From Tigriopus japonicus (taxonomy: Eukaryota > Arthropoda > Copepoda > Harpacticoida > Harpacticidae), in assembly GCA_010645155.1 (NCBI GenBank), contig CM021312.1, forward strand, positions 4,791,158-4,855,157: a stretch of 64,000 nt of DNA, given 5' to 3'. Shown piece after piece: positions 21,841 to 35,100 of the stretch. The position numbers and the translations under genes were made by a program. The notes beneath the pieces were generated by a model. It was not told the DNA's origin. It was given only the letters and a program-made list of their open reading frames with translations, and made no database searches. Numbering within the stretch: the first letter of the stretch is position 1; every line of letters begins with the position of its first letter.

Positions 21841-24800
21841 AAATTAAAACCGAAAACGGCTGGATAAAATCATATGGTGAAAATTTTTCTTTAAAATGGG
21901 TTGCAATATGGGGAACAGAAAGGCAAATGAATTTCAAGAATATGTATTATTGCACTTGAAGTATCCGATTATATCCCCGTGAGTGTGCCGGTTCTTTTCG
22001 TTATATCCCTCATTTTCTTTGTAATTTCTTCTCACAACCAGAGGTCAGTTGTTGAGGTAGTTTGGAAATATGGTAGAAGCATGAAAGAAGCACACGAGGC
22101 GAAGTAGAAGTAACCTTGCTCGATCAAGTTTCGCTACTTAAGCTGTGATTGAAAAACGCAGGTTATGTAGCGAATCTTGATTGCGCATGGTTATTTCTTT
22201 TCCATCTGATATGCTTCTTCTTTGCTTCTATACATGTTTCCAAACTACCTAAACAACCGACCTCATATCTTGATTGCGTGAAAAATACACCATGGACTCA
22301 CCTTTCAATCCAACAATGCACCTCAGTTTGTGTTCAAATTGGGCATAACCTAAACTTATTCAACATCGACGTGCGATGCACATCATAATTAGGAGTTTGC
22401 ATTGAAAAGTGAAGCCAACTCTAGTGAAACATTTGCTTGTCATGGTTTTGCTTCACTATTAGGTGCTGTTACTTCCAAGTTGGTAGATGGTTTATTAGTT
22501 TGGAAGACAGTTTAGAGCTCGATGCCATCGAGAGCATGCAAGTTCTGTCTTATTTGATACGAATCTCAAAAAGGCATTTGGAGGAAAACCGCAAGATACT
22601 TCCGGGAGGATATTTGAGCAACTCTAGTTAGTCCAGTATTTTCGACAATGCAAAAGGTGTTGGAACGGACGACAAAAAAAATACTTATAACTCAAGGTTC
22701 TGATTGCAAATTAGACCCTTAAAAGTTGGAAAACAGTTGTGAAAACAAGCAGTTGTTCCCTTTTTACAAGCACTCTCTTGACAAATTGTTTCGTTTGAAA
22801 TTGTTAAAATCTACACATAGGAACCTCACAACTATTTCAATAATTCCAGGGACATTTTTAGCAAAACTTGAGACCAAATGTGATGGTAAAGCCCATTACA
22901 TGGTTCATCATTGTAAAATCAACACCATTTTCAGGTTAGACAGACAGCCTTTTGTCATCTCATAGACGTTCCTCGTACTCAGTCTGGTTGCAAATTGCAC
23001 ATTAACTCTGCACTCAGCTCTCTATTTCCATCCAACTTCACCCTACCAAGTAACCCTCTCCCGTTTCTTGGGGTCCAGTGAGTGCGAGTTGAAAATGCCA
23101 AAGCGTTCCACACCAATTGAACCACAGGGACAGAAAGAGCGGAAGAGAAAGTGAGTGAGCTCGATCCTCCGAGCCAAATGGCCCCTAGACGCCCCTTTCT
23201 CTCGTCTTATCTTAATGATCTGATTAGTCATTGCTCCAAAATCGCGGGTACATGAGATCTCGCCGCCGAACGAGGCTCCGCTTGGATCCGGTCTGTAGAG
23301 GCTCTTCCCCATCTTCCAGCCTCATCGTCACCTCTTGGTATTATTGAGCCAGAATCACCCTCCCTCGCCCACGGGAAGAAGTCATGTGTATCAATAAGGC
23401 TGGCGCCTGCCTGGCCTTAGCAGTTGTCGAAGACTCGTTCCAAATCTCACGCACTCACTCAAATGCAAACGGAGTGCGAGGTTGGTCTCATAGATCATGT
23501 CGTTGAGACGTGAAAGGCTCCGTTGGCTTTGTAGGTTGTTGTCGATGAGAAGAAGGACGGGGAGCTGCACCGCACTAGACCCAAAGTACTCGCGCGTTGC
23601 AGGTCACTAATCGAAGGAGCCCCTACGATACCTCGGTAAAGCCGGCTTTTTCTTGGGGGAAGAGATTCTCCCAAGATGGGTGGAGCAGTCAGAGGTCTAG
23701 AAGACAAGCATTAGTTGCGACCAGTTGTTCCACTTATGCACGCTCTACCTCGCCAGAGTCTTGAGTGACGCTTGTTAAGGGACCAGCAACCAACCTCTGT
23801 TCGCGCGTTGGTCCACGATTCGTTCCACCGAAGCCCATTATTTGTGTTCTGATGTTCTTGCATCAGACTTGCCAGGAGCGAGCCTCTTTTTGTTGGTGCC
23901 ATCCTTGGTTTAGTGGCTGACATGCCAGTTGCAAGCTAAGCATGTTAGTCAATGCACTTGAATGGGCCTTCGTTCTTTCGTTCGTTCGTTCTCGGATCTC
24001 CAATCCAGGCCTGTCACAGACTTGGGCAAATAAATGGCTCATACAGTTACCCTCAATGTCAGTTACGGGCGATAAAGTAGATGCCCTCCTAATGAAGTAC
24101 TTAGTTGATAAGAAGCCTGGTCCATTGGTCCCTGTCAATCCCACGACCATGAATAAAAGTTCCTGCAAATAACTTCCCGGTGATTGCTAGGCCACAAGAG
24201 TTCGTGTCTCTCAACAGGAGGACGAACTCCTCCAAACTCTGTCTGGCTTTTGGCTTTGTTTTTGTCCAAGAAAGTTTCAATACAACATTGGATCGAACGG
24301 GAGGGAACCCACAAATGTACCCTGATATTCACTCACTCGGGGATTTGTTCCCATTTTCCCCAGTTGTTCTTGAGTCTTCGGTTGGCAGGAGACCGACCGC
24401 CATACTAGCTTTTTGCCTCCCCCACCATCCATCTCTTTGTGTGGTGGTTTAGAAATCAAGGTGTCCCCCCGAAATTGCTCCCACGCTGGTGTTTCCTTTG
24501 TTTGGTTCCGTTTTAGGACCGGCTTCAGGACTTCGTCGAGGCTTGATTCGAGGCCATAAGCCGGGAGAGGTAGAGGGAACATCGAGGATTGCTGTTTACG
24601 TTTGGGTGTCTGTTCACTGCCTCTTGTCCGTCAAGCTCGTTTATGCCCGGGTTCAGCAAGCGAGAGACCTACTTGGCCTCGATCCACTCGCTATCTCTCT
24701 GCCTCTCTCAATCATGAGTGCATGTCTCAGTGGCAGTTCCAGCGTTTGCGCGTGGGTGAGTTGACAGACCAGAGAGTGAGTAACTGAGGACGGGTGCGTA

Positions 24801-26139
24801 GTAGTGAAGCATGAGTGTTCCCGTATTCAAGTACGTCATGGCTCTGGGCCTGCCTCACGGCTGGGCCAAAAGACTGACTTCATGCCAATGAGGAAGGCGC
24901 TTGAGCGGCTCTTTTTTGGACCTGGCCCACGTCCCTCTATTTGCTTGAGAGAAGGGCGAAGGAGCGAGGAGGAGCCTCGCCGTGCGCACGTTCAAGCCAC
25001 TCTCGAGACCCCTAAGATCCTCTTTGTAGCCTGAAAAGTGAGTGAGCGAGTGAGTACGAGACTGACTGACTACTAGGTAGGTAGCTGAACAAGTTGCCTC
25101 AATGCCCGAAAGAACGCGAGGAAGAGGGTCACCGCATACAAAATAACAACGACATCGTGGACGACAACGGCGAAGACTGGGACAACGACGACGACGACAA
25201 AGACGACAGCCCGAGGAAGACAAGTACGGTGGAGAGAATAAGGAACAACATCAGTGCATTGGACCTGGCTGCGGTTGCGAGAGCTTTTGCGTTCACGGCT
25301 TCTCAAGCAGCGGAGAGAGGCTTGCTTGGAAAGAGAACGAGAAGAAGCTCAAGAAGGAGAAAGAAAGAGACGAGAGAGAGAGACACACACACACGAGAAG
25401 GTGGAGAGGAGAAAAGAGAGATTGCCAAGCACGTTCGTCGTCCGTCCACTGACTGACTGGATGGATGGATGGATGGATCTTCGAGACTCGGATTTGACTC
25501 ACCGTTAGTTTCATTCACGTGTCAACGAAGTAAGAGGTGAAATCTCGGTGTTGGTAGTTGTTTGCCGATTCGACAACAACTACTCCATCCCCGGGATTTT
25601 CTTGCACTTCCATGACTTAAGTGATTGAGAACTTGTTTCTCTAGAGCAAAAGTGTTGATCACTTTTGTTCGCTACCTTGTAACTTTTTCCTCTCCGTGTT
25701 TCCCCCTTCTGTCCCGTGAAAGTCATCCATCCGTGTGTGCATTGATTGTGGAGAGAGGCTGGAAAAAATCAGTGATTATTATTATTCTCTCTGGATCGTG
25801 TGTGGGATCTGTATTCTTTGTGTAGAGTGCCCCTTGGCCAACTTTTCCTCTTTGGCCAGTACCAATCAGTATCTCGATCGGTCGATCTGCCAAACTTCAA
25901 TCAGGTCGATTGACATTCCAGCCGGATTAGCTCAAGACACCTTTGTTTCTTGACCGACTCTTAGTCTTCTCGCCAAATCGATCTATTGGCCGGCTTCCTG
26001 AATTCGCAAAAAAGTTTGACTGTGCCTTTAGCTCCGCTTTGTGCTACTTATCAACGCTAGATTGTTCACTGTAACGAAAAAGTGAAACTCTCTTCACACG
26101 TTGAGCAAGCCGAAGCTTTGTTCTTGCGAACATTCTAGC
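21841..26139. other. upstream region and probable 5' leader of midnolin
   Basis: From about 23.0 kb rightward the sequence turns richer in G+C and loses the long A/T runs of the spacer. It has GTTC, GGAT and GTGA tetranucleotide tracts. The last several hundred bases before 26140 probably include 5' UTR, but I cannot fix a transcription start or leader splice sites. A CTAG just before the ATG could be an acceptor. Confidence 0.4.
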
Positions 26140-29100
26140 ATGACGGACAAAGAAACCAATTCCGAACAGACCAAACCAGCCACGGCTACATCGACCACAA
26201 AAATGTCTCAACCCGTGGGTGGTGCGGCTTCTTCGGCGCCCCCCAATTCATCGACCTCGACACCCCCAAATTTCCCTCTGCCCAATCTTGGAGGACTGGC
26301 CAATCCGGATTTGATTGCCGTCACCATTGCTCCATTCACGGGTGGTCCTTTCACGATGGCTGTCAACCGAAATGACACCATTGAAGAGTTGAAAAAGACT
26401 GTGGCCAAGAAGCTCAAAGTATTGAAGGATCGCATCTGCCTGCTCTATCGAGAAAGGTGAGTGTGTGTGTAACAACAGTCCTTTGACACTCTTATCTTTG
26501 GTTCTCGTTTTTACCAATCTGATACCGACTCTTCGAGTATTTGTTCGACGAAGATTCCCCTCCCCCGTTATCCCCCTTTAAGCCTCTTTGGAACACTGGA
26601 CCCTTTGACTGACTGACTGACTACTGAAGGGAGGAAAGAGAGAAAGAAAGAAGAAGGGGGGGGGGGGGATCGTTTCGTTCTCTAAGTAGTGGCATAAGAC
26701 AGCACAATGTGCCAGATGAGGACTGAGTTGGGAGCAACAAAGCAACCAATCTGCCTGAGCTGGCACTCCGTTTTTGGTTCTCTCCTTCTCTCTCTCTTTC
26801 ATTGGTTCTTTCCCTTAGGTTCTGGTTCTCTTTCTCTTGGTTACCACCCCTTGTTGGCTTTGGACCCCTTTCATCTACAACCCAAGCTTAAGAACCAAGT
26901 TGCCTAAAAGAGAACTCGAGCAATGACTCGGGTCTTTTGGCACTTTTGCCATAACCCCGGGCTTGGGAGTCCGTCCATCCAGGCCAACGAGGAGAACTAC
27001 AACAATGCAATCATGAATTACCCTTAAGGAAACCTAAACTTGGCTTCTCCCCCCATCAGGGACCATCAACTATCTGACATGGGAACCCAAAAGCAAACCT
27101 TATCATAGGATCAAGGATCTCGCGCACCTCCTTGACGTAGTAGAAGGCTCGATTACACTTTGGAGGCCCAAGATCAGACCCCTTCCACCAAGGATTAGGA
27201 ACCCTGCATTGCGTTCAAACCAGCTCCAATTGAGCATACATTTTTTTCAATTCAATATTCTCCGTTCCAGGCAACTCTCCGAAGGAACCTTGGCCGAAAA
27301 TGCACTCGTGGAAGGAAGCCGTATTACTCTTCTTCCACGTGCCGAAACGGGACTCTTGGTAAGACACTCTCTCCCTCAAACTTCTTGGTTAGAAAGTAGG
27401 TAAAAAGCAAACCGATTTGCATGATTGACTGGACAAGGGACCAGGGGACAAGTCCTGAAGCTCGAGTGCTGAAACAATGAAGTCGTTTGCCCACCGATTG
27501 GTGTTACTTTATGACCGATGATGATCTAATTTCCCTTTTTTATGACCTGATGACGCGAGGTCCTTTCTGAGCTAGTCATTGACTCATGGAGTCATTGCGT
27601 TCCTCTAATGGAGCTGCTCTCTCGCTCTCTCTAATCAGGGAATAAATGTGCGCGCCAAGTTTCTCAAAAAATGGGATTCGCTCGAAGGGCCTTTTATCTC
27701 TCTCTCTCTCTCTCACTCTCTGTGTGAAAAGTTGAAGTTCAATGGACTATCATGGTTTATGCGATGTGCGAGTGTCATGCTCTTTGCATTGTATTCTCAT
27801 ATCAAAATGTCAAACTTCCAAAACCTATTGAGACAGAAATTTTCTGTAACGCTCATGTTCACCCCTGTTGGTTGTCTCCACGAGATTCCATTTTCTGTAT
27901 TTACGAATCGATCTGTTCGATTCATCCGTACTCGAGCAAGAGACAGTCGTTGCCTCTGATTTGCGCCGAATCGCAGGCCCATTAGGAGCTTCTGTATGTT
28001 GTAGGTGGGCCTGTCATAGTAGAGTATGCTTGCTCACCACTAGGTACTGTAGTAGATGATCTGCATGATTTAAAGGGTAGAGTTACGTAAGAGTACTTCT
28101 TCGGCTTTTGGACGACGTACCTGTAAAGCTCGTCTACACGATGGACTTCCTCAGCGGCGTCAGACCAACCAACGAACCAACATTTTCATGATGAGGATGA
28201 TGCACAAATGAGGCTGCTCTTGCCATGGTGTATGATAGCATTGCTCGCCAAGCAAGCTCAACCGAAACGGGGGCGATGGCAATCAAGTGCGATTGTTATT
28301 GTTCGTTCTCATTTCTTTGATTCTTCGTCTTGAACCTCTTCTTCGGTTTGCGGGAGAATGGAACCAATAGAGACAGAGAAAGAGACAGAAAGAGAGAGAG
28401 AAAAAGACAAGACGGATTTTCAACTGTCGTGTGGAATGGCTAGAGAAGTAAGTCTTAGTTGGTCGTCTCAGCTGACGGCTTTGGCCTAGACTGGATAATC
28501 ATGGTGGTGGTAGTTGGTCGTGGTTTGTAATGTCGGTCTGGCCACTGGCTTCTTCTTGGCCTGTGGTGATGATGTTGGCCTAGAACTACTTTGAACCAAC
28601 TCTCTACCTGTACTCACGAACCTACAAACCTACAAGGTGGATGGGATCTGAGATAGCTAGCTACCTACAGTAGATGTTTGGATGGATGGATGGCATAGAA
28701 CGATCATCATGGTTTGACGGGGGTGCAACAACCCGAAAAGCTTTTGCTTGGTCTCTCAACCAACCAACCCACCAACTAAGCAAGCAACCAAGCCACCGAG
28801 CAACCCACCAAATCGCTGTCTTTTGAAACAAGATTGATGACCAAAGTCTAGGGTGGAAACGAGAAAAAAGACAGAGCGAGACTGCAGAGGGTGCAAATAA
28901 TGCATCTTGCAACCCGCCCTCAACTCAAGGAATCCCCAACACCCTCCTAACCCAAGCAACGTCTCCTTCCATGATGAAGATGAGGATGATAATCACCATG
29001 GTCGCTCCCTTTTGTGAGTGAGACCAGACTTGGAAAAAGGAAACAACATTCCTTGGCACCCGATCCCCTGGTGCCTGACCTGAATATTCAGGACAACACC

Positions 29101-32100
29101 ACGGCCATCATGCCTCTTTACATGGGATGACATGACGAGCTTTTCACGGACGAACAAAGCACCGTGTCAAAACGACGAACCAACCAAGGAACCAACGAAC
29201 GACTTCGTGTCTCGTCCCTTGATTTTCGATGTTCCACTTGACGTTCGGCACGCAACTCTGATTGGCCAATGATTGTTTGTCAAGTTTGGTAGTTTAAATT
29301 ACCAAGATATGGACATTGGCCCCTCTCCTAAAGGCACTGTTCTTGTGCCCACGAACAAACGTGTGATGTAATCTGGCAGGTTTTTAAAATGAATGTGGAT
29401 GAGGGGGCGATTGAGTGCATTCGTAACTCCTAAACACTTCACAGCGTGTCGTGTGATGATGATGAGTACTAGTACCTCTACTAGTCTGTGTACGTAACTT
29501 TTGAATAAGCCAGTCAAGACTGGATGGATGGAGAGAGAGGGAGAGACCGACCGACCGTGGTCTATGTATGTACCTTGTTCGAACCTTGTCTAGAAATAGA
29601 CTGAAGAGCAAGCCAATATCGTAATCTTATTACGGCACGATTCATAAAGTGCCATCTGAATATGCTTGCTGGACAAGGACTAGTATTGTGCATCCATGAC
29701 GTAATGAAATCCTCGTCCCAACCCAAAAGCTCATCTCGAAGTGTAATCCACTGGAGATCAGACTGAACCTTGACTGTACGAAGGGCAACTCTGTGGGAAT
29801 TGGATATCTGTTTACGAAAGTCCTTCTTTTCGGAATAGCATCAAAGAACGGATATCCTCATTTTCCTGCTCATGCCAGAGCCTCTTCTTGCATGAACAGA
29901 TTGCGGTCGACCTACACTCTTGCCATCATTGGTTGGGAATTGTGTGGCTTCTCTCATCTCAACAGACTAATCAAAAGACCATATTAAGCTGACGAGAAAA
30001 ATATGCCACCTAGAGGGCCGAGAGAGCGAGAGCGAGAAATTCCTTCGTCCGTCCATCCATTTGTAGTCAACATAGCTGGAAACCTTTCTTTCTATGGATC
30101 CAATCCCAAAGAGAAACCGAAGACATAACAACAACATCAAGGGGGTTTCGATAACACCCGAAATTGGATGGACCAGAGTAAACTAGTATACGTGTGTATG
30201 TTTTGTTGGCCCATTTAGCCCCGATAAAGGCTAATCAAACGGGACAATGGGCTATCATGATTCATGAACGATCTTTTCCACACACAAAAGACATTTTCGA
30301 AATTGTTCGTTAGAGAGCCAACTTAAATAGCAATATGGTTCGACTCTCACTCTCTGATTAGAAGAACAGCCAGCGAACGACGCGAAAGAAAGAAAGAAAG
30401 AACGAAGGGGAAAAAATCGAGTCCCCGTTTAAGCGCAGATGAATGACAGACAGAGAGACTGGATATCCTCACTTTCTCACGCCCGACTCGGTCTCTGGTG
30501 CAAAAATTCACATTCACCTTGTTTTTCTATCCCTCAAATACCCCTGCTCAAAGGCGGGATTGGCCCAGCGAGCGAATACATTGATATATACAGTAGTGCA
30601 TACGATGCGATTACCCGGAGACTTGAACGCAACTCCAACCATCCAACCAACCACCACTAGTCTGGGTAGGGGGATGGTTTTTTGCTTCTCTCGGCCCCCT
30701 CTGTTACTCAATGAGTGCCCGAGATTTATTGAGCTATTTAGGACGGGAATTCAGTTAGGCTAGCTTTTTTGCCGTGTGTCCCGTTTCTTCATGTTCTATC
30801 AGCTGAGCCTGGGGATCAAAATCCGTTGGTGAAACGAAGGCTAGACTAGTTGACAATTGTTTTGGAACAGATTCCCCACCCATTCTTGGAGGGAAAGTTC
30901 TAGATGCGGTGTTATTTCTGATTAACCTTTTCGCTCTTCCCGCCTTTTAACATTTGTGCACTTTTCTACACTGTACTGGAGTAGTCGTCGTCATAGCTTT
31001 GAAGTTGGAAGTGATCATCTCATCTTCAGTGGTACAATGTGAGGGAGTAAGTAAGAGAGAGAGAGATCGAGAGTCTGTCACTTCTTCCTCGCTTTGTACG
31101 AAAATGTCAGTAAAGTTCAAGTCGACGAACTGTATTCAAAGCATGATTCAGCAATCGGGTTCGTCATCGGATCATTCATCGCAATGAGTCAAGTGCGATC
31201 ATCAATGTTGAATTCGTCGACATTGAGCTGAGCTCGAGAAGCGATGTGGGCAGTTGGGTGCCTTTTATGGGGGCATTATTATTCCATGCTAAAAGAGCAT
31301 AGTGTTTCATGGTAAACCATCCACCAACCGCACTGGCCACCAGCCAAGAAAGGTCATTTTACATTGAATACGAGTGATATTTCTATGCCATTCCGCTAGT
31401 AGTACTGCCTACTCTTCTCCTTCTTCTTCCATATTGTTGTGGGAAGAATGCATTGCTTGAGGTTTTGTTCTTTCGAAAAGGGCATTGACTTGGCCACCAA
31501 TCCACTTGGAAATGGCGCTTCCACCTTCTTATTATCACTACAAGTAAAGCTCAAAATGTGAACGTATTCACCGTGTTCATTATTTCCATTAGCCTATGGT
31601 TGCAATCGCATTCTAGCGTGGATCTGGTTAATGAGCTTCCATGTTTGATGTTGGCGAATATGACTTCTCAACCATTAGAAGCCCTCAGTTAGCGATGGGA
31701 TCAATGACTTCGAACTCGAGCCTCTTCACGAGTCAGTCTTACGTTCAATTCTCTGTCAGTATTTCTCACTGCAGTCGACTTGTCCAACCGTACGAACCAT
31801 GGATGGCAGCTTTAGCAGCTGCCGTGTTGCCTCGACAGCATCGAGTACGTACCAACCAACCACCGCAATCTCAACCACTACCATCCTCACCTTTGGCTTG
31901 AAACTGACTTGTCTTCATCACCTCTTTGCCTAGAGCCTAACCACAGAACAGTACGATTAGAGACCGGTCTGATTGGGTTTTGGGTTTGAGCAGCTTCGAA
32001 AAATGTCGACTAAGGTTGAGATGGTCTGCTCTGTACAAGTTCCAACGTCAATGGTCGTCAAGTGTTATTATCACGATCATCTTCTCAAGTAGAAGATGTG

Positions 32101-35100
32101 GCCTGGTTCCCTTCAAGAGTGAAGACGCTTTGCTCGACCACAGAAATTGAGATGACTTTTGCGTTTAGACGGGAAATAGCTGACCGAAAAAAAAAACACC
32201 ACGCCGAGTGTTTTAGGGACCTGTCGGCATCTCTGGCCAAAGACCTTTCAATTGAGTCGGTTTTTTCGGAGGGACGTAGACGTGAACTGACCGTGACATT
32301 TGAGGAAGATTTGTTCAAGAAAAAAGAGCCCCCCTGGAATTGTCGTTTGCTAACGAACGTCGATTTTGAAGTTTAGTACAAAGCAAAACTATTTGGGGGC
32401 TTCAAAAGTGTAGCAGTTCTTGATGACGTACGTACTCTCGTTTTCTTCAAGCCTGATTTTGATTGCTTTCTTCAAGGCTTCTCATTTTACTAAGCCAAGC
32501 TCAAAAGAGCCCTTTTTTGATCAATCATCCAACGTGGGCGCCGCGTTTCTTGTCACAATGTACTCTTTTTTTTATGCAATACTCAAGTTAATCCTTTGAA
32601 CTAGAAAATTGGAGCCAATAAACAAGAAGAAAACGTGGGCAGGGAACCAGGAACTGAATACAAGACAGACTAGGCGGGGATATATATTGGCCTGTCAAAC
32701 ATATGGAGGGAGAAACTTGTGGGTAAAAAGCCTCAGATTTGAGAATTTATTCCCAAATCCGGTGCTCACATTTACGCTGCATGAGACCGTTGTAGTTTTG
32801 TTCCAATTGGAACAACACCCACACTCCAACTGAGAAAGAGAACGAAAGGAAATCGAATAAAAAGGGAGAGAAATTGTATTGGATATACCATAGATCCCAC
32901 ATGCATGGATTGGTTGTAGTTGTCCCTCGAATGCACGTTCCACATTCAGGCTTTGGAAACAACCCTGGAGAATTGAATTCCAATATTTTGAAGCACTTCT
33001 CTGTCGCTAATAAAGGATTGGATCCCACCCAATATTTTGACAATATGTTGGTTATCACGTGGGACAAGCAATTTGGAAGTTCATAGCTGTTCTCGCACGT
33101 CAAGTCTCAAGAGTGTGCTTCGAATTCATAAGAGTCCCTCTTTTGGTGGCAAAGCATTTAATATTTAGTATTCAATTTGACGTTGAAAATTGGAATTGCC
33201 GTTTTACACTTGTGTCCCCTGTGCTTTGCCAGGTTCCTGTGAAGTATTTAAGTGCATTCGGAGGGAAAAAAGAGACTTTAGCGATATTATAGCCCTAAAT
33301 TGCTCTTTGAATCTAATTCATGTGTTTTCTCTCTCGTTTTTTTCAGGCCCAGAAGCCCGAACAGAGTGTCATGCAGGCATTGGAAAGTTTAAGCGACAGC
33401 CAGGTACAGTCTGACAACAATTTTCAAATCCTCAGGTTTCCAGTTGAATTCGTTTTGCTGAGTACAACATCGTCTCCACCGCCATGTGAATTCCGGTAGT
33501 CGTTTGGCCGTTGCCATTTTTAAGGAAACTTTGTCATTCAAGAGTTACTACAGAGAAAGAGAGAATGTGCATGCAAGGAAGAAGGGATTGGATGAAGGAG
33601 GTGGAGCTGATCTTCTTGTGATGATTTGGGACAGATTTAGCTGGAAGAAAAGATCACCTGCCCAAGACTTAAATGTCGAGTTTTACTCTGGTGTTTATAT
33701 GAAGTTGGTATTTTCTTTTGCTTCGGTGCGTGAGTGAGTGAGTGAGTGCGAGAGCTCAACAGATCCAAGTTACTATTACTCTACTAGTACTACTAGTGTA
33801 TGTTCTACGCCGTCTTGAAGAGGAAAAGTGGAGCCAACAAGAAGTAGAAGAAGAAGCTTCTTCTCAACCTTGATATTTCACTATTTACAAGTCCTGACAT
33901 TTTCGGGCTTGGGAGCTTTGAGCTAGTAACACTGGATTTGGGCGCTTGAGCCTCCCTCAAAATAAAATAAAAAACCTGGAGCCAAAATCAACTCCTCATT
34001 GGAGGAAGTGAAGAGCGGCCAAGCTGTTAGTACAAGATTGCCAAAGATGCCGCGCCTCCAAAATTGTACTTCAACTGAAATTGAGCCCCTTTTCTAGAAC
34101 CCCTTTGCCAATGACATCCCATCACATTTGTCATGATTTTGGCTCAGAGATGTTTGCCAATTAATATTCTAAGTGTTAAGGTTCTCTCTAATCTTGCTTT
34201 TTTGGGGCGTTAGCAAGAAAAAAAAAACCAGGACGGGATGGAAGGATATAAATATCTCTGCCAGGCAGGAACATTAAGGCAGGGGCTTTTCGGGAGATGA
34301 GACGACCAACCATATAAACAATCCCTTTTCGAATGCATTTTCCTCAGCACTCACTTCTCCGTAAGGATTAGACCACCTCGCGAAAGGTGCCCGAAATCCA
34401 CTCTTCAACCGGGTACAAGCTTTTAGTGCCCCCTTTTATGTGCAGATGGAACCGCCAACCCTCGTGTCTATGTAGTGAGTTCTGTCATAGAGAGCTGTAT
34501 TGAGTCATCCACTACTTCACAAGAAGTAAGAGAGAAAACGGACGATACCTCCTCTCAAGAAAGGCCTCATGTGCTGAGGTCTTGCATTTGCGTTTTGATG
34601 TATGAGATTGAGTCCATGAGGCTGAGAAATGGAACGTTTTGTGAGGAGATACACGCTCTTGACACTGATTTACGACCCAAAAATGAACGCCGTGTATTGG
34701 TTTTCCAATTTTCCCAGTGCAGTAGCTGTATGTACGATACCGTAGTATCGTATGCAACGGCTTCGAGCCTTCAAGGCTGACCAGGCTTTCTATTCTTTCA
34801 TTCATGGGTATGCCACATTCATCATAATCCGGGATTTGGAACTGCTCATCTCCCCATTAGCGATAGATGTTGCATTGAGAGAAGTGACACATGGAGAGGC
34901 GTACGTAGGTTCGTACGTAGGATATGTAGACGCATAACATCCTGCTCTAAAGTTACTACTTAAGCCAATCACATGATCCCTAGCATTAAGGCGATGGCCA
35001 TCTTTGATTCGTAATCTTGACCGATGTCTCAATTTCATCAAGGTCGTGTTTGAGGCTTGCTCGTGCTTGACAAACCCATCCAGAACTGATATCAGGTTCT

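Noticed and set aside
22437..22631. Plus-strand frame containing an LEDSLELDAIESMQVL-type helical stretch
   Set aside because: Weak acceptor, no donor and no recognised family; kept only as a note.
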